From Prevotella sp. UBA6447 (GTDB lineage: Bacteria > Bacteroidota > Bacteroidia > Bacteroidales > Bacteroidaceae), in the NCBI GenBank assembly GCA_002437115.1, contig DJOD01000065.1:1-33338 (forward strand): 33,338 nucleotides of DNA, read 5' to 3'. The translations under genes and the position numbers were made by a program. This document shows positions 13,829-22,845 of the stretch, in pieces; within the stretch, counting starts at the first letter, position 1, and the number at the start of each line of letters is the position of its first letter. The notes beneath the pieces were generated by a model. The model saw nothing but the letters and a program-made list of their open reading frames with translations, was not told the origin of the DNA and searched no databases.

Positions 13829-15568
13829 ATGAACATTTTAGAGCTAAGTGAGCAGGAAATTGGCCGCCGCCAAAGCCTGCAGGAGCTGCGCAACATGGGC
13901 ATCGACCCATATCCCGCCGCCGAGTTTCCCGTGAACGCCACCAGTGAGGACATCAAGGCTAACTTCAAGGACGACGAGAAACGTGAGGTCACCATTGCAG
14001 GCCGCTTGATGGGTAAGCGCATCATGGGCAAGGCTTCCTTCGCGGAGCTGCAGGACGGCAAGGGCCGCATTCAGCTCTACATCTCACGCGACGACCTCTG
14101 CCCTGGCGAGGACAAGGACTTATATAATAAGGTGTTTAAGAAACTCTTGGACATCGGCGACATCATCGGCGTCAAGGGCTATGCGTTCCGCACGCAGATG
14201 GGAGAGATTTCCGTGCATGTGGAGGAACTGACCCTGCTGAGCAAGAGCCTGAAGCCGCTGCCTATCGTGAAGTACAAGGACGGTGTGGCTTACGACAAGT
14301 TTGACGACCCCGAGATGCGTGCGCGCCAGCGTTACGTGGATCTCATCGTCAATGACGGGGTGAAGGACACGTTCACCAAACGTGCCACCGTGCTGCGCAC
14401 CATGCGTGCCTTTTTCGACAAGCATGGATACACGGAGGTGGAGACACCCATCCTGCAAAACATACCCGGAGGCGCTTCGGCGCGCCCCTTCATCACCCAT
14501 TTCAACGCGCTCGACATCGACATGTATATGCGCATTGCCACGGAGCTCTACCTGAAGCGGCTGATTGTGGGCGGATTCGATGGCGTGTATGAGATTGGCA
14601 AGAACTTCCGCAACGAGGGCATGGACAAGTTCCACAATCCGGAGTTCACCTGCATGGAGCTCTATGTGCCCTACAAGGATTACAACTGGATGATGAAGTT
14701 CACCGAGAAGTTGCTGGAGACCATCTGTGTGGCTGTCAACGGCAAGGACGAGGTGGAATACCAGGGAAAGACCATTAGCTACAAGGCCCCCTTCAAACGG
14801 TTGCCTATCCTCGATGCCATCAAGGAAAAGACTGGCTACGACCTCAACGGGTTGAGCGAAGAGGAGATACGCGACATCGCCATCAACAAGCTGAAGATTG
14901 AGACTGTGGACGAGACGGCCGGCAAGGGAAAGCTCATCGACGAGATTTTTGGCGAGTGTTGCGAGGGCACGTTCATCCAGCCCACGTTCATCACCGACTA
15001 TCCCGTGGAGATGTCACCGCTCACCAAGATGCACCGCTCCAAGGCCGGACTGACCGAGCGCTTCGAGCTGATGGTCAACGGCAAGGAGCTGGCCAACGCC
15101 TACTCGGAGCTTAACGACCCCATCGACCAGGAGCAGCGCTTCGTCGACCAGATGAAGCTCGCCGACAAGGGCGACGACGAGGCCATGATCATCGACTACG
15201 ACTTCCTGCGCGCCCTACAGTATGGCATGCCTCCCACAAGCGGAATCGGCATCGGCATCGACCGCCTCGTCATGCTCATGACGGGCAAGGAGAACATCCA
15301 GGAGGTGATGCTCTTCCCGCAGTTGAAGCCCGAGGCCAAGATACCCCAGAGCTCCGTCAAGGAGTGGGCGGCACTGGGCGTGCCCGAGGACTGGGTGTAC
15401 GTGTTGCGCAAGGCTGGTTTCAACCTGATTTCTGACATCAAGGGCCAGAAGGCGCAAGGATTGCAACAGAAGTTGGGCGAAATTAGCAAGAAGTATAAGT
15501 TGGGTTACGAGAAGCCTTCGCTTGACGACATCCAGAAGTGGATTGATGGCGCGGCGGCTGGCGAATAA
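13829..15568 (+). CDS. lysS: Lysyl-tRNA synthetase, class II
   Basis: This 579-residue protein charges tRNA-Lys. The N-terminal OB-fold anticodon-binding domain spans about 45-150 (VTIAGRLMGKRIMGKASFAELQDGKGRIQLYI). The class II catalytic core follows: motif 1 around ETPILQNIPGGASARPF, motif 2 FRNEGMDKFHNPEFTCMELY (about 258-277) and motif 3 GIGIGIDRLVMLMTG (about 471-485). The family is usually about 500 residues. The extra C-terminal stretch from about 515 (VYVLRKAGFNLISDIKG... to the end) is a small helical extension that I recall in Bacteroidota enzymes. It is followed by gpsA and pgi on the same strand, with no clear terminator in the 93-nt gap. Confidence 0.97.
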   Translation: MNILELSEQEIGRRQSLQELRNMGIDPYPAAEFPVNATSEDIKANFKDDEKREVTIAGRLMGKRIMGKASFAELQDGKGRIQLYISRDDLCPGEDKDLYNKVFKKLLDIGDIIGVKGYAFRTQMGEISVHVEELTLLSKSLKPLPIVKYKDGVAYDKFDDPEMRARQRYVDLIVNDGVKDTFTKRATVLRTMRAFFDKHGYTEVETPILQNIPGGASARPFITHFNALDIDMYMRIATELYLKRLIVGGFDGVYEIGKNFRNEGMDKFHNPEFTCMELYVPYKDYNWMMKFTEKLLETICVAVNGKDEVEYQGKTISYKAPFKRLPILDAIKEKTGYDLNGLSEEEIRDIAINKLKIETVDETAGKGKLIDEIFGECCEGTFIQPTFITDYPVEMSPLTKMHRSKAGLTERFELMVNGKELANAYSELNDPIDQEQRFVDQMKLADKGDDEAMIIDYDFLRALQYGMPPTSGIGIGIDRLVMLMTGKENIQEVMLFPQLKPEAKIPQSSVKEWAALGVPEDWVYVLRKAGFNLISDIKGQKAQGLQQKLGEISKKYKLGYEKPSLDDIQKWIDGAAAGE

Positions 15569-15661
15569 GCTTTGCGGGTGGGGCCTATCGGCGGGCTCCG
15601 CCATAGTGTTACCAGTCAATTCTCCCGTTGCCGTGGGGAGCTGCTTAGAGTCTAAGGGCTT

Positions 15662-16657
15662 ATGTACAACGTAGGAAAAACAGCTATCATAGGCGGTGGG
15701 TCGTGGGCCACGGCCATAGCAAAGATTATCGTGGGGCACACCCACCACATCGGGTGGTATATGCGACGCGATGACCGCATAGAGGATTTCAAAAGGCTGG
15801 GGCACAACCCGGCTTATTTGACATCAGCTCATTTTGATGTCGATGAGATCTGCTTTTCCTCTGACATCAACAAGATTGCCAAGGAGTATGACACGCTCGT
15901 CTTCGTGACTCCGTCGCCTTATATCAAGAACCACTTGCGCAAGTTGCGGACAAGCATCCGCGACAAGTTTATCGTGACGGCCATCAAGGGCATCGTGCCC
16001 GATGAGAACCTCGTGTGCTCCGAATATTTCCACCAGGTCTATGACGTGTCCTTGGAGAACTTGGCATGCATCGGGGGACCGTCGCACGCTGAGGAGGTGG
16101 CGCTCGAAAGGCTGAGTTATCTCACAGTGGGGTGTAAGGACTTGGACAAGGCGGAGGCTTTCACCGAGGTGCTCGCGTCCGACTACATCAAGACGAAGAC
16201 ATCGAGCGATGTCATTGGCATTGAATACTCGTCAGTCCTGAAGAACGTCTATGCCATTGCGGCCGGTATCTGCAATGGTCTGAAGTATGGCGACAATTTC
16301 CAGGCGGTGCTCATGAGTAACGCGGTGCAGGAGATGAACCGCTTTCTGATGGCCGTGCACCCCATCCAGCGCTCCATCTACGACAGCGTCTACTTGGGCG
16401 ATCTCTTGGTGACGGGATACTCGAACTTCTCGCGTAACCGTACCTTTGGCACGATGATTGGAAAGGGCTACTCGGTGAAGACGGCGCAGATCGAGATGGA
16501 GATGATAGCCGAAGGATACTACGGCACGAAGTGCATGAAGGAAATCAACCGCCATATGCATGTCAACATGCCCATCCTCGACGCAGTGTACAACATCCTC
16601 TACGAGCGCATCAACCCACAAATAGAGATAAAGTTATTAACAGATAGTTTCAGATAA
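15662..16657 (+). CDS. gpsA: NAD(P)H-dependent glycerol-3-phosphate dehydrogenase
   Basis: GpsA reduces dihydroxyacetone phosphate to sn-glycerol 3-phosphate, the backbone for phospholipids. The 331-residue protein has the N-terminal Rossmann motif IIGGGSWATAIA (9-20), FVTPSPYIKNHL, the substrate-loop TAIKGI with K109, CIGGPSHAEEVA (137-147) and the catalytic-lysine segment YSSVLKNVYAIAAG with K194. These match the two family lysines. The ATG is at 15662. The stop is 2 nt before the pgi ATG, so gpsA and pgi are translated from one mRNA. Confidence 0.95.
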   Translation: MYNVGKTAIIGGGSWATAIAKIIVGHTHHIGWYMRRDDRIEDFKRLGHNPAYLTSAHFDVDEICFSSDINKIAKEYDTLVFVTPSPYIKNHLRKLRTSIRDKFIVTAIKGIVPDENLVCSEYFHQVYDVSLENLACIGGPSHAEEVALERLSYLTVGCKDLDKAEAFTEVLASDYIKTKTSSDVIGIEYSSVLKNVYAIAAGICNGLKYGDNFQAVLMSNAVQEMNRFLMAVHPIQRSIYDSVYLGDLLVTGYSNFSRNRTFGTMIGKGYSVKTAQIEMEMIAEGYYGTKCMKEINRHMHVNMPILDAVYNILYERINPQIEIKLLTDSFR

Positions 16658-16659
16658 CC

Positions 16660-18018
16660 ATGGAAAACATCAAATTAGACATTACAAAAGCCGTGCAATT
16701 CCTCAACGCAGGGGTTGTAGAGGGCTATGAACCGAAGGTGAAAGAGGCTCAAGAGGCATTGGAAAAGGCTACGTGCCCAGGCAATGATTTCTTGGGATGG
16801 CTCCATTTGCCAACGGAGATAACAGACGAGTTCCTGGACAGCGTGCTGGCCGTGGCCAATACGTTGCGCGAGAAGTGCGAGGTGGTGGTAGTGGCCGGCA
16901 TCGGCGGTTCCTACCTCGGCGCGCGCGCGGTGATAGAGGCCTTGAGCAACAGCTTTGCCTGGCTCGTGGGCGATAGGAAGAACCCGACAATCCTGTTTGC
17001 TGGAAACAATATTGGGGAAGACTACCTCGCCGAGCTTACCGCTTACCTCAAGGGGAAGAAGTTTGGCGTGATTAACATCTCGAAGTCGGGCACGACCACC
17101 GAGACGGCGCTTACTTTCCGCTTGCTTAAGAAGCAGTGTGAGGAGCAGCTCGGCAAGGAGGCTGCCAAGGATGTCATCGTGGCTGTTACCGACGCGCACA
17201 AGGGTGCCGCTCGCGCCGCTGCCGACAAGGAGGGCTACAAGACCTTCGTCATCCCCGACAATGTGGGTGGCCGTTTCTCTGTCCTCACGCCGGTGGGCTT
17301 GCTGCCCATCGCTGTCGCGGGGTTCGATATCAAGGCTCTGGTAAAGGGTGCGCAGGACATGGAGAAGGCTACTGCCACTGATGTGGCTTATGCCGACAAC
17401 ATCAGCGCCCAGTATGCTGCTGTTCGCCAGGCGCTTTACACGCAGGCTGGCAAGAAGATTGAGATTGTTGCTAACTTCCAGCCGAAGCTCCATTACATCG
17501 CTGAGTGGTGGAAGCAGCTCTATGGAGAGAGCGAAGGCAAGGATCATAAGGGCATCTTCCCTGCTGCTTGTGACTTTACGACCGACTTGCACTCCATGGG
17601 CCAATGGATCCAGGACGGTGAGCGTACCATCTTTGAGACAGTCATCTCCGTGGAGGAGCCCAACAAGAAGTTGCTCTTCCCCCACGACGACGAGAACCTC
17701 GACGGTCTCAACTTCCTCGAGGGAAAGCGCGTTGACGATGTCAACAAGATGGCTGAGCTCGGCACTCGTTTGGCCCATGTGGATGGTGGCGTTCCCAACA
17801 TCCGTGTCAGCGTTCCCAAGCTCAACGAGTATTATCTTGGCCAGCTCATCTATTTCTTCGAGAAGGCTTGCGGCATCAGCGGTCTGCTGGAGGAGGTCAA
17901 TCCCTTCAACCAGCCGGGTGTGGAGGCTTACAAGAAGAACATGTTTGCCCTGCTCAACAAGCCTGGCTATGAGGCTGAGAGCAAGGCCATCCAGGAGCGT
18001 CTCGCCCAGGAGAAGTAA
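16660..18018 (+). CDS. pgi: Glucose-6-phosphate isomerase
   Basis: Pgi interconverts glucose 6-phosphate and fructose 6-phosphate in the cytosol. The 452 residues belong to the short bacterial form. Recognisable parts are GIGGSYLGARAVIEAL (80-95), the phosphate-binding SKSGTTTETALTF (141-153), catalytic E290 in YGESEGKD, H311 in DLHSMGQW, and the C-terminal signature GLLEEVNPFNQPGVEAYKKNM with the catalytic lysine. It is tightly coupled to gpsA. A hairpin at 18088 ends the lysS-gpsA-pgi stretch. Confidence 0.97.
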   Translation: MENIKLDITKAVQFLNAGVVEGYEPKVKEAQEALEKATCPGNDFLGWLHLPTEITDEFLDSVLAVANTLREKCEVVVVAGIGGSYLGARAVIEALSNSFAWLVGDRKNPTILFAGNNIGEDYLAELTAYLKGKKFGVINISKSGTTTETALTFRLLKKQCEEQLGKEAAKDVIVAVTDAHKGAARAAADKEGYKTFVIPDNVGGRFSVLTPVGLLPIAVAGFDIKALVKGAQDMEKATATDVAYADNISAQYAAVRQALYTQAGKKIEIVANFQPKLHYIAEWWKQLYGESEGKDHKGIFPAACDFTTDLHSMGQWIQDGERTIFETVISVEEPNKKLLFPHDDENLDGLNFLEGKRVDDVNKMAELGTRLAHVDGGVPNIRVSVPKLNEYYLGQLIYFFEKACGISGLLEEVNPFNQPGVEAYKKNMFALLNKPGYEAESKAIQERLAQEK

Positions 18019-18087
18019 GCAAACATTGACGTGACAGGTGACGGACCGTTGCTGACGGTCCACCGCTCCACGCAGGCATACATGATG

Positions 18088-18125
18088 AAGAGCCATTCCT
18101 TAACGCAAGTGTGGGAATGGCTCTT
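18088..18125 (+). terminator. Terminator hairpin after pgi
   Basis: Perfect 12-bp arms AAGAGCCATTCC (18088-18099) and complement (18114-18125), with a modest pyrimidine-rich tail. A second small hairpin (GGACCGT/ACGGTCC, 18043-18061) lies between it and the pgi stop. Confidence 0.7.
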
Positions 18126-18204
18126 CTTGAAAACATCTACAAGCTGCCCTTAGGGGTGAAAGTTTGTGTTTTGATCTAGTTGGCAAGAACGCTTCTCGTC
18201 AACC

Positions 18205-18966
18205 ATGCCTATTTTTACGATGATACAGGAAGCTTTAAACAAGTATTTTGACCGTGCTGAAGCGCAAGGCGTTAAGACCTCAAGGCGGTTTCGCGTGGTT
18301 CTCTTCGACATGGATGGCGTGCTCTATGACTCCATGCCCCATCATGCCATTGCCTGGCAGAAAGCCATGGCGCAGTTTGGACTGGTTATGACGGCGGCAG
18401 ACGCTTACGCCACTGAGGGTGCTCGCGGCATCGACACCATACGCTTCTTTGTCAAGAAACAGAAAGGGGAGGAAATCTCGGAACAGAAGGCGCAACGCAT
18501 TTATGATGTGAAGACGGCCATTTTTCATAAGATGGGAGAGACCAAGATTTTTGATGGTGTGCGTCCGTTGATGCAGAAGATTCACGATGCAGGATTGCAG
18601 ATAGGCGTGGTGACAGGCTCTGGCCAGCGCCCCCTCATCCAGCGATTGCTCCATGACTTTGGCGATTTCCTGGACGAGCGGCACATCGTGACGGCCTACG
18701 ACGTCAAGCGAGGAAAGCCCAATCCCGATCCCTATCTGATGGGATTGCAGAAGGCTGGCGGCTTACAGCCCGTGGAAGGTATCGTCGTGGAGAACGCTCC
18801 CTTAGGGGTTCGTGCCGGCGTTGCGGCGGGTTGCTTCACGGTAGCGGTGAACAGTGGCCCGTTGCCCGATGAGGCTCTGAGGGATGAGGGAGCGCATGTG
18901 CTCTTCCCGTCCATTGCCGATCTGTGCGGCAGTTGGGCCGAATTTTCCAGTTGTTTTCCACGTTGA
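18205..18966 (+). CDS. HAD-superfamily phosphatase/phosphoglucomutase-like hydrolase
   Basis: This 253-residue HAD subfamily IA protein resembles beta-phosphoglucomutases and sugar-phosphate phosphatases. Motif I is FDMDGVLYD (D35 nucleophile, D37), followed by a helical cap. Motif II is VVTGSGQR, motif III is the lysine in VKRGKPNPDPY, and motif IV is VVENAPLGVRAG, where the usual second acid is Asn. The substrate is not predictable; its place behind pgi suggests a sugar phosphate. The start is uncertain: ATG 18205 (MPIFTMIQ) or ATG 18220 (MIQEALNKYF), which homologues I recall would favour. It ends in its own terminator. Confidence 0.85.
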   Translation: MPIFTMIQEALNKYFDRAEAQGVKTSRRFRVVLFDMDGVLYDSMPHHAIAWQKAMAQFGLVMTAADAYATEGARGIDTIRFFVKKQKGEEISEQKAQRIYDVKTAIFHKMGETKIFDGVRPLMQKIHDAGLQIGVVTGSGQRPLIQRLLHDFGDFLDERHIVTAYDVKRGKPNPDPYLMGLQKAGGLQPVEGIVVENAPLGVRAGVAAGCFTVAVNSGPLPDEALRDEGAHVLFPSIADLCGSWAEFSSCFPR

Positions 18967-19003
18967 ATGATGACAGGAGTTCGTGAGTGAGGAAAAGGTA
19001 TGT

Positions 19004-19032
19004 AGGTTCGTCAGCCAGGCGAACCTTTTCTT
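19004..19032 (+). terminator. Intrinsic terminator of the HAD gene
   Basis: AGGTTCG (19004-19010) pairs with CGAACCT (19020-19026), followed by TTTCTTTTG. It begins 38 nt after the stop. Confidence 0.7.
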
Positions 19033-19137
19033 TTGCCTATGCGAACGCTGCCAGTGACCATCCGTCCCATCTCGCTTCATTAAGATTAAATAACATAAAA
19101 GATGGTAAGGAAGGCAAAAGAAGACATTTTTATATAT

Positions 19138-19145
19138 TACTTTTG
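19138..19145 (+). promoter_or_regulatory. -7 box immediately before the 19151 gene
   Basis: TACTTTTG (19138-19145) ends 5 nt before the ATG, which itself begins a clear signal peptide. The mRNA should therefore be leaderless or nearly so. The -33 element is not obvious. Confidence 0.5.
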
Positions 19146-19150
19146 CAAAA

Positions 19151-20083
19151 ATGAAGCGTTTAGTCTGTCTATTTTTGCTTTTGTTGCCCTCTTTGGCGTT
19201 GCTTGCCCAAGAGGTGAAGCGGGTGGCTCCAGTCCCTGACCGGGCCGTGCGTAAGTTTGTCGTGGCTGACATGGAGACGCGCGTTCCCATCCGCAAGGCC
19301 GTGGTGACCACCAAGGATGGCTACCGTGACAGCACCAATTATCGGGGCATAGTGCGCATCCCCAAGGATTTCGACACGCTTCGCGTCTACAAGGCGGGCT
19401 ATCTGATGGCCAAGCTTTCGCTGAAGGAGGTGGGCGACACCACATTCCTCATTCCCAGCGGCAAGTCTCTCCGCGAGGTGACCGTGTGGGGAAAGGACGG
19501 TTCCAACCGGGCCAATGAGAACATGGCGGGCGGTTTGCAGCAGGCCATCCGGGAGGGAGCGGCTGCGGCACCCAAGGGCATTGCCAGCTTTGACTTTGCC
19601 AACATGCTTGACAAAAGGGGCAGACGTGACCGTAAGCATCTCAAGAAGGTGAAGGCGGCTTTTGCTAAAATGGAGCAGCTTGACGATGACCCCATTGTCA
19701 ATGCCTACATGAAAGACCAGGAAGCCAAACGTTTGAAGGAAGAACAACGACAGGCGAAGAACGAGCGTGACTCGTTGTTGGCCGCGCAAAGGGCACAGGT
19801 CTTGCGCGAGGCAATGGCAGAGCAGGCCAAACAGGAGAAGGCGAATAGCACAGTTCATGGCAATGACTCGTTGTGTCAGGTCGTCGACACAGTACCTGCA
19901 CAGAAGGCTTTGCTCCAGTCGGAAGCGTCCCTTCTCTTGCCGCAGAAGGAGCAAAAGGGGCAACCCGCCCAAGCAAATCAGTTGCGGGAAGCTACTGAGA
20001 AGTCGGTTGCTGACAGTAGGAAAAATCAAGAAAAAAACGCGGTGAATCCTGACAGTCTAACACGTAAGAAGGCACGTATGTGA
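19151..20083 (+). CDS. Secreted/periplasmic protein with carboxypeptidase-regulatory-like domain and charged tail
   Basis: This encodes 310 residues. Residues 1-19 are a clear Sec signal peptide (KRLVCLFLLLLPSLALLAQ, cleavage near LLA-Q; no lipobox Cys). Residues about 30-115 look like a small beta-sandwich of the carboxypeptidase-regulatory-like type (VADMETRVPIRKAVVTTKDG...STNYRGIVRIP...LRVYKAGYL), common at the N-termini of Bacteroidota surface proteins. From about 150 the sequence is highly charged, rich in Lys, Glu, Gln and Ala (KEEQRQAKNERDSLLAAQRAQ), and probably coiled coil or disordered. There is no barrel or anchor. I cannot assign a specific role. It may be a periplasmic adaptor or scaffold. 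It stands alone between two terminators. Confidence 0.75.
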   Translation: MKRLVCLFLLLLPSLALLAQEVKRVAPVPDRAVRKFVVADMETRVPIRKAVVTTKDGYRDSTNYRGIVRIPKDFDTLRVYKAGYLMAKLSLKEVGDTTFLIPSGKSLREVTVWGKDGSNRANENMAGGLQQAIREGAAAAPKGIASFDFANMLDKRGRRDRKHLKKVKAAFAKMEQLDDDPIVNAYMKDQEAKRLKEEQRQAKNERDSLLAAQRAQVLREAMAEQAKQEKANSTVHGNDSLCQVVDTVPAQKALLQSEASLLLPQKEQKGQPAQANQLREATEKSVADSRKNQEKNAVNPDSLTRKKARM

Positions 20084-20137
20084 GTTTCAAGATTTAGGAG
20101 GCAACCTTTGGGTCGTTTTAGAAACGGCAGAAAATAA

Positions 20138-20188
20138 AGGTGGGCGTATGCGATGTATCCCCGATGGGGAAGTCGCATACGCCCACTT
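20138..20188 (-). terminator. Terminator of the AspT-like/ThrE-like/mnmA operon
   Basis: Perfect 14-bp arms (20140-20153 and 20173-20186) enclose a second 5-bp stem (TCCCC/GGGGA). On the minus strand it is followed by a T-rich CCTTTATTTTC. It lies 18 nt after the mnmA stop and also separates the convergent plus-strand gene. Confidence 0.75.
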
Positions 20189-20205
20189 GCTGTCTGTGTG
20201 GAGGT

Positions 20206-21288
20206 TTACAGGGTAATCTCGCCGGATCCGTAGCAGCGGTGGTGTTCTGCGTCATAGATGACACAGAACTGGCCAGGTGCCACACCGTGTATCTTTTCAT
20301 CCGACAGGATGCGGTATCTGCCGTTCTCCTCAGGCACGACAGTAGCGGTATGATGGTCGGGTGTGTGCCTGATCTTGAAGGTTACGCGCTTCGGAAGTTG
20401 GCTGACACCTTCAGTAAGAAAGTCAAATCCGTGAATCACGAACTCTTTCTTGTAGGCATCTTGCGGGTCATAACCGTGGCTTACGAAGAGAATGTTGTGG
20501 GCAACGTCTTTCTTGATGACAAACCACGGGCCACCACCCAATCCCAAGCCTTTTCTTTGTCCGATGGTGTGGAACCACAACCCCTTGTGTTCCCCGATAA
20601 CCTTTCCCGTTTCCAGTTCAATCACCTTGCCGGGATTTTCGCCGAGGTACCGTCTCACATACTCGTTGTAGTCGATGTTTCCCAAGAAACAGATGCCCTG
20701 TGAGTCCTTTCGCCGGGCGTTTATAAGATGCTCACGTTCGGCAATCTCACGGACTTCGTGCTTAAGGTAATGTCCGATGGGGAAAATGGCTTTCTTAAGT
20801 TGCCACTGGTGTATCTGTGCCAGGAAGTCGGTCTGGTCTTTCACGGGGTCAGGGCTGGTGGTGAGCCATTTGTGCCCGCTGATCCACTCGGTCTGCGCAT
20901 AATGGCCCGTGGCGATGAGGTCATAGTCGTACCCCGCCTTCTCGTCGAAGGCCCCAAACTTGATGAGCCGGTTGCACATCACGTCGGGATTGGGCGTAAA
21001 TCCGGCCTTCACCTTTTCCATGGTGTAGCGGGTCACTTGGCTCCAATACTCCTTGTGGCAATCCACCACTTGCAGCTTGCATCCATACTTGGATGCCACG
21101 GCGGTCGCCATTTCCAAGTCTTCTTCCGAGTTGCAGTCCCATTCCTCTTGCTCTTCGGGTCCAATCTTGATGTAGAAGCAGTCTGGATGCAAGCCGTGGT
21201 GGGCTAACTCATACACGACCACACTGCTGTCAACGCCTCCTGAGAGGAGAACCGCAATGCGCTGGTCTTTGATTTCGTCTATGTTCAT
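20206..21288 (-). CDS. mnmA: tRNA-specific 2-thiouridylase MnmA
   Basis: MnmA adds sulfur to uridine 34 of tRNA-Lys, -Glu and -Gln. The 360-residue protein has the PP-loop SGGVDSS (16-22) for ATP, the first catalytic cysteine C105 in PDVMCNRLIKFG, the second C200 in DSQGICFLGN, and the KHEVREIA and FHTIGQRKGLG segments of the family. I start at ATG 21286-21288 (MNIDEIKDQR); a longer frame would begin with TTG and overlap the upstream gene's end. It is last in the operon, 34 nt after the ThrE-like gene. It belongs to the single-copy mnmA clade rather than a two-protein split. Confidence 0.95.
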   Translation of the reverse strand: MNIDEIKDQRIAVLLSGGVDSSVVVYELAHHGLHPDCFYIKIGPEEQEEWDCNSEEDLEMATAVASKYGCKLQVVDCHKEYWSQVTRYTMEKVKAGFTPNPDVMCNRLIKFGAFDEKAGYDYDLIATGHYAQTEWISGHKWLTTSPDPVKDQTDFLAQIHQWQLKKAIFPIGHYLKHEVREIAEREHLINARRKDSQGICFLGNIDYNEYVRRYLGENPGKVIELETGKVIGEHKGLWFHTIGQRKGLGLGGGPWFVIKKDVAHNILFVSHGYDPQDAYKKEFVIHGFDFLTEGVSQLPKRVTFKIRHTPDHHTATVVPEENGRYRILSDEKIHGVAPGQFCVIYDAEHHRCYGSGEITL

Positions 21289-21322
21289 TTGCTGAATATC
21301 GCTGAACGATGGCTCTTGTGGC

Positions 21323-22798
21323 TTACAATTTTTTGAGGTCAACCATGTCGTTATGACGCTTGTGGCGCTCCTCCACGAGCTTCAATAGCTTCATCTTCCG
21401 TTTAGGTTGTATCATGCGGCGCACAAAGATGTTCGGGATGGCCACACCGAGGGCGATGAAAAGGATAGTGAGCGAGGCCTTGATGGCCCAATTGAAAGCG
21501 AATGTCAACTCGCCAACCACACCGTCCATCTGGATGAAACCGAAGAGCGCGCGGTACATCATCACGCCTGGAATCATCGGGATAACCGAAGGTATGGCAA
21601 TGACTTGATGGGGGATATGGTGCCAATGTTGGGACTGGGTGGCAATCAGGCTGGCCACGAAAGAACCCACAAAAGAGCCGATGATGATGCCTTGGTCGAG
21701 GCCAATGTTTCCATTAGAAGGGCCCAGGTTGACAAAGTTGCGAGTGCAGACGGCTATGATTCCAGTCACGGCCAGCACAGGCATGATGCGTTTCGGCGTG
21801 TTATAGATGGTTGCGAAGCCCATTGCCGAGATGGCAGCCGCGATGGCATAGTTGACAAATGTGTTGTGGGGTGTCATGCTGAGATTCTTGACGAAGTTGT
21901 CTATGCCACACACTTGTATGGCCAGCACAATCCCAAACGACATGGCGATAATCATCATCAGCGTGGTGACAGCCCTCGTGATGCCCACTTGGACATAGTC
22001 GCTCACCATGTCGCTGACGAAATTGATGAGCGGAACTCCTGGAACGATAAACAAGGTGCAGGCCATCAGTGGGTGGTAGGGCGTAGTGGAGTGCATGAAG
22101 CTTGGCAGGTGGCTGGCTATGTTCTCGTTGAGCGAGAGAAATGTGGTAAGCCAAGCCAGCAAGGTGGCAAGGAACGCACAGATGGCAATGTTCACATATC
22201 CGTTCCAATGGAGCTTGCCGAGGAACATCTTTAGGCGGAAGCCCAGGATGGCAGGAATGGACGCGTAGAAGAAGGCTGGCCAGTCGCAACCGAACTGCAC
22301 ACAGAATCCTCCACACGCAAAACCGGCTGCAATAGCAATCATCCATGGTGTGTACTGCTTGTGCACATGGTTCAATGCAGAGAGCTCCTCCTCATATTTG
22401 TCGAGGCTCCAGTCTTCCTGGATGGCAGTCCAAAGCATCTTGCTTACCTTCGATATGACGGTGTATTCCACGCAATGGCTGTCAATACGCTGATATTTTG
22501 AGAATGAGTGAGTCTCATCGCTCAGGTTCACCATGATAATGTTGTAATTGAGGTGGATGTGAATGTACTCGTGGGGCAATCCTAAATAAGCCTCGCACCG
22601 ATGCAGGTTGCGCATGATACGTGCGCAGTCGGCGTTGCTGGCCATGAGCAAGCATCCCGTGCGTACCAGCAAGTCGAGCTTGCGGCGCAACAATTGCACA
22701 TCGGTGCCCTCTTCGGTTGCATGTTGCTGTTTGTTGACGATTAATTCCTCTTGTCTCATTTGTTTTTCAAACGAAATGTCTTCAATCTCTTTCTTCAT
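21323..22798 (-). CDS. ThrE-family threonine/serine exporter
   Basis: This 491-residue protein fuses the two ThrE-type halves that occur as separate YjjP- and YjjB-like proteins elsewhere. A soluble N-terminal part (about 1-145) begins the YjjP-like region and contains LLVRTGCLLMASNADCARIMRNLHRCEAYLG. About ten membrane helices follow (150-470), including the conserved PGVPLINFVSDMVSDYVQVGITRA. Near the C-terminus is IPSVIPMIPGVMMYRALFG, the YjjB-like signature, then a basic cytoplasmic tail. ThrE exports threonine and serine by proton antiport; succinate export is another described role for YjjP/YjjB. It sits between the AspT/YidE-like transporter (47-nt gap) and mnmA. Confidence 0.88.
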   Translation of the reverse strand: MKKEIEDISFEKQMRQEELIVNKQQHATEEGTDVQLLRRKLDLLVRTGCLLMASNADCARIMRNLHRCEAYLGLPHEYIHIHLNYNIIMVNLSDETHSFSKYQRIDSHCVEYTVISKVSKMLWTAIQEDWSLDKYEEELSALNHVHKQYTPWMIAIAAGFACGGFCVQFGCDWPAFFYASIPAILGFRLKMFLGKLHWNGYVNIAICAFLATLLAWLTTFLSLNENIASHLPSFMHSTTPYHPLMACTLFIVPGVPLINFVSDMVSDYVQVGITRAVTTLMMIIAMSFGIVLAIQVCGIDNFVKNLSMTPHNTFVNYAIAAAISAMGFATIYNTPKRIMPVLAVTGIIAVCTRNFVNLGPSNGNIGLDQGIIIGSFVGSFVASLIATQSQHWHHIPHQVIAIPSVIPMIPGVMMYRALFGFIQMDGVVGELTFAFNWAIKASLTILFIALGVAIPNIFVRRMIQPKRKMKLLKLVEERHKRHNDMVDLKKL

Positions 22799-22845
22799 TT
22801 ATGGATAATGGTGTGTGAACGAAAGGGTATGTTGCTGCGTGTTTC

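Noticed and set aside
15569..15661. Terminator between lysS and gpsA
   Set aside because: Only a 5-bp GGCGG/CCGCC stem without a T-run is present, so read-through into gpsA is more likely.
16675..18096. Long minus-strand frame (473 codons) opposite pgi
   Set aside because: It is antisense to a clear pgi gene, with codon bias forced by the sense strand, and shows no domain. The same applies to long antisense frames over pepD, the flippase-like gene, the SPFH gene and GH89.
21289..21342. MnmA extension beginning at TTG (MTSKNCKPQE)
   Set aside because: A TTG start is unlikely when an ATG lies 18 codons inside the frame, and the family starts close to the PP-loop.
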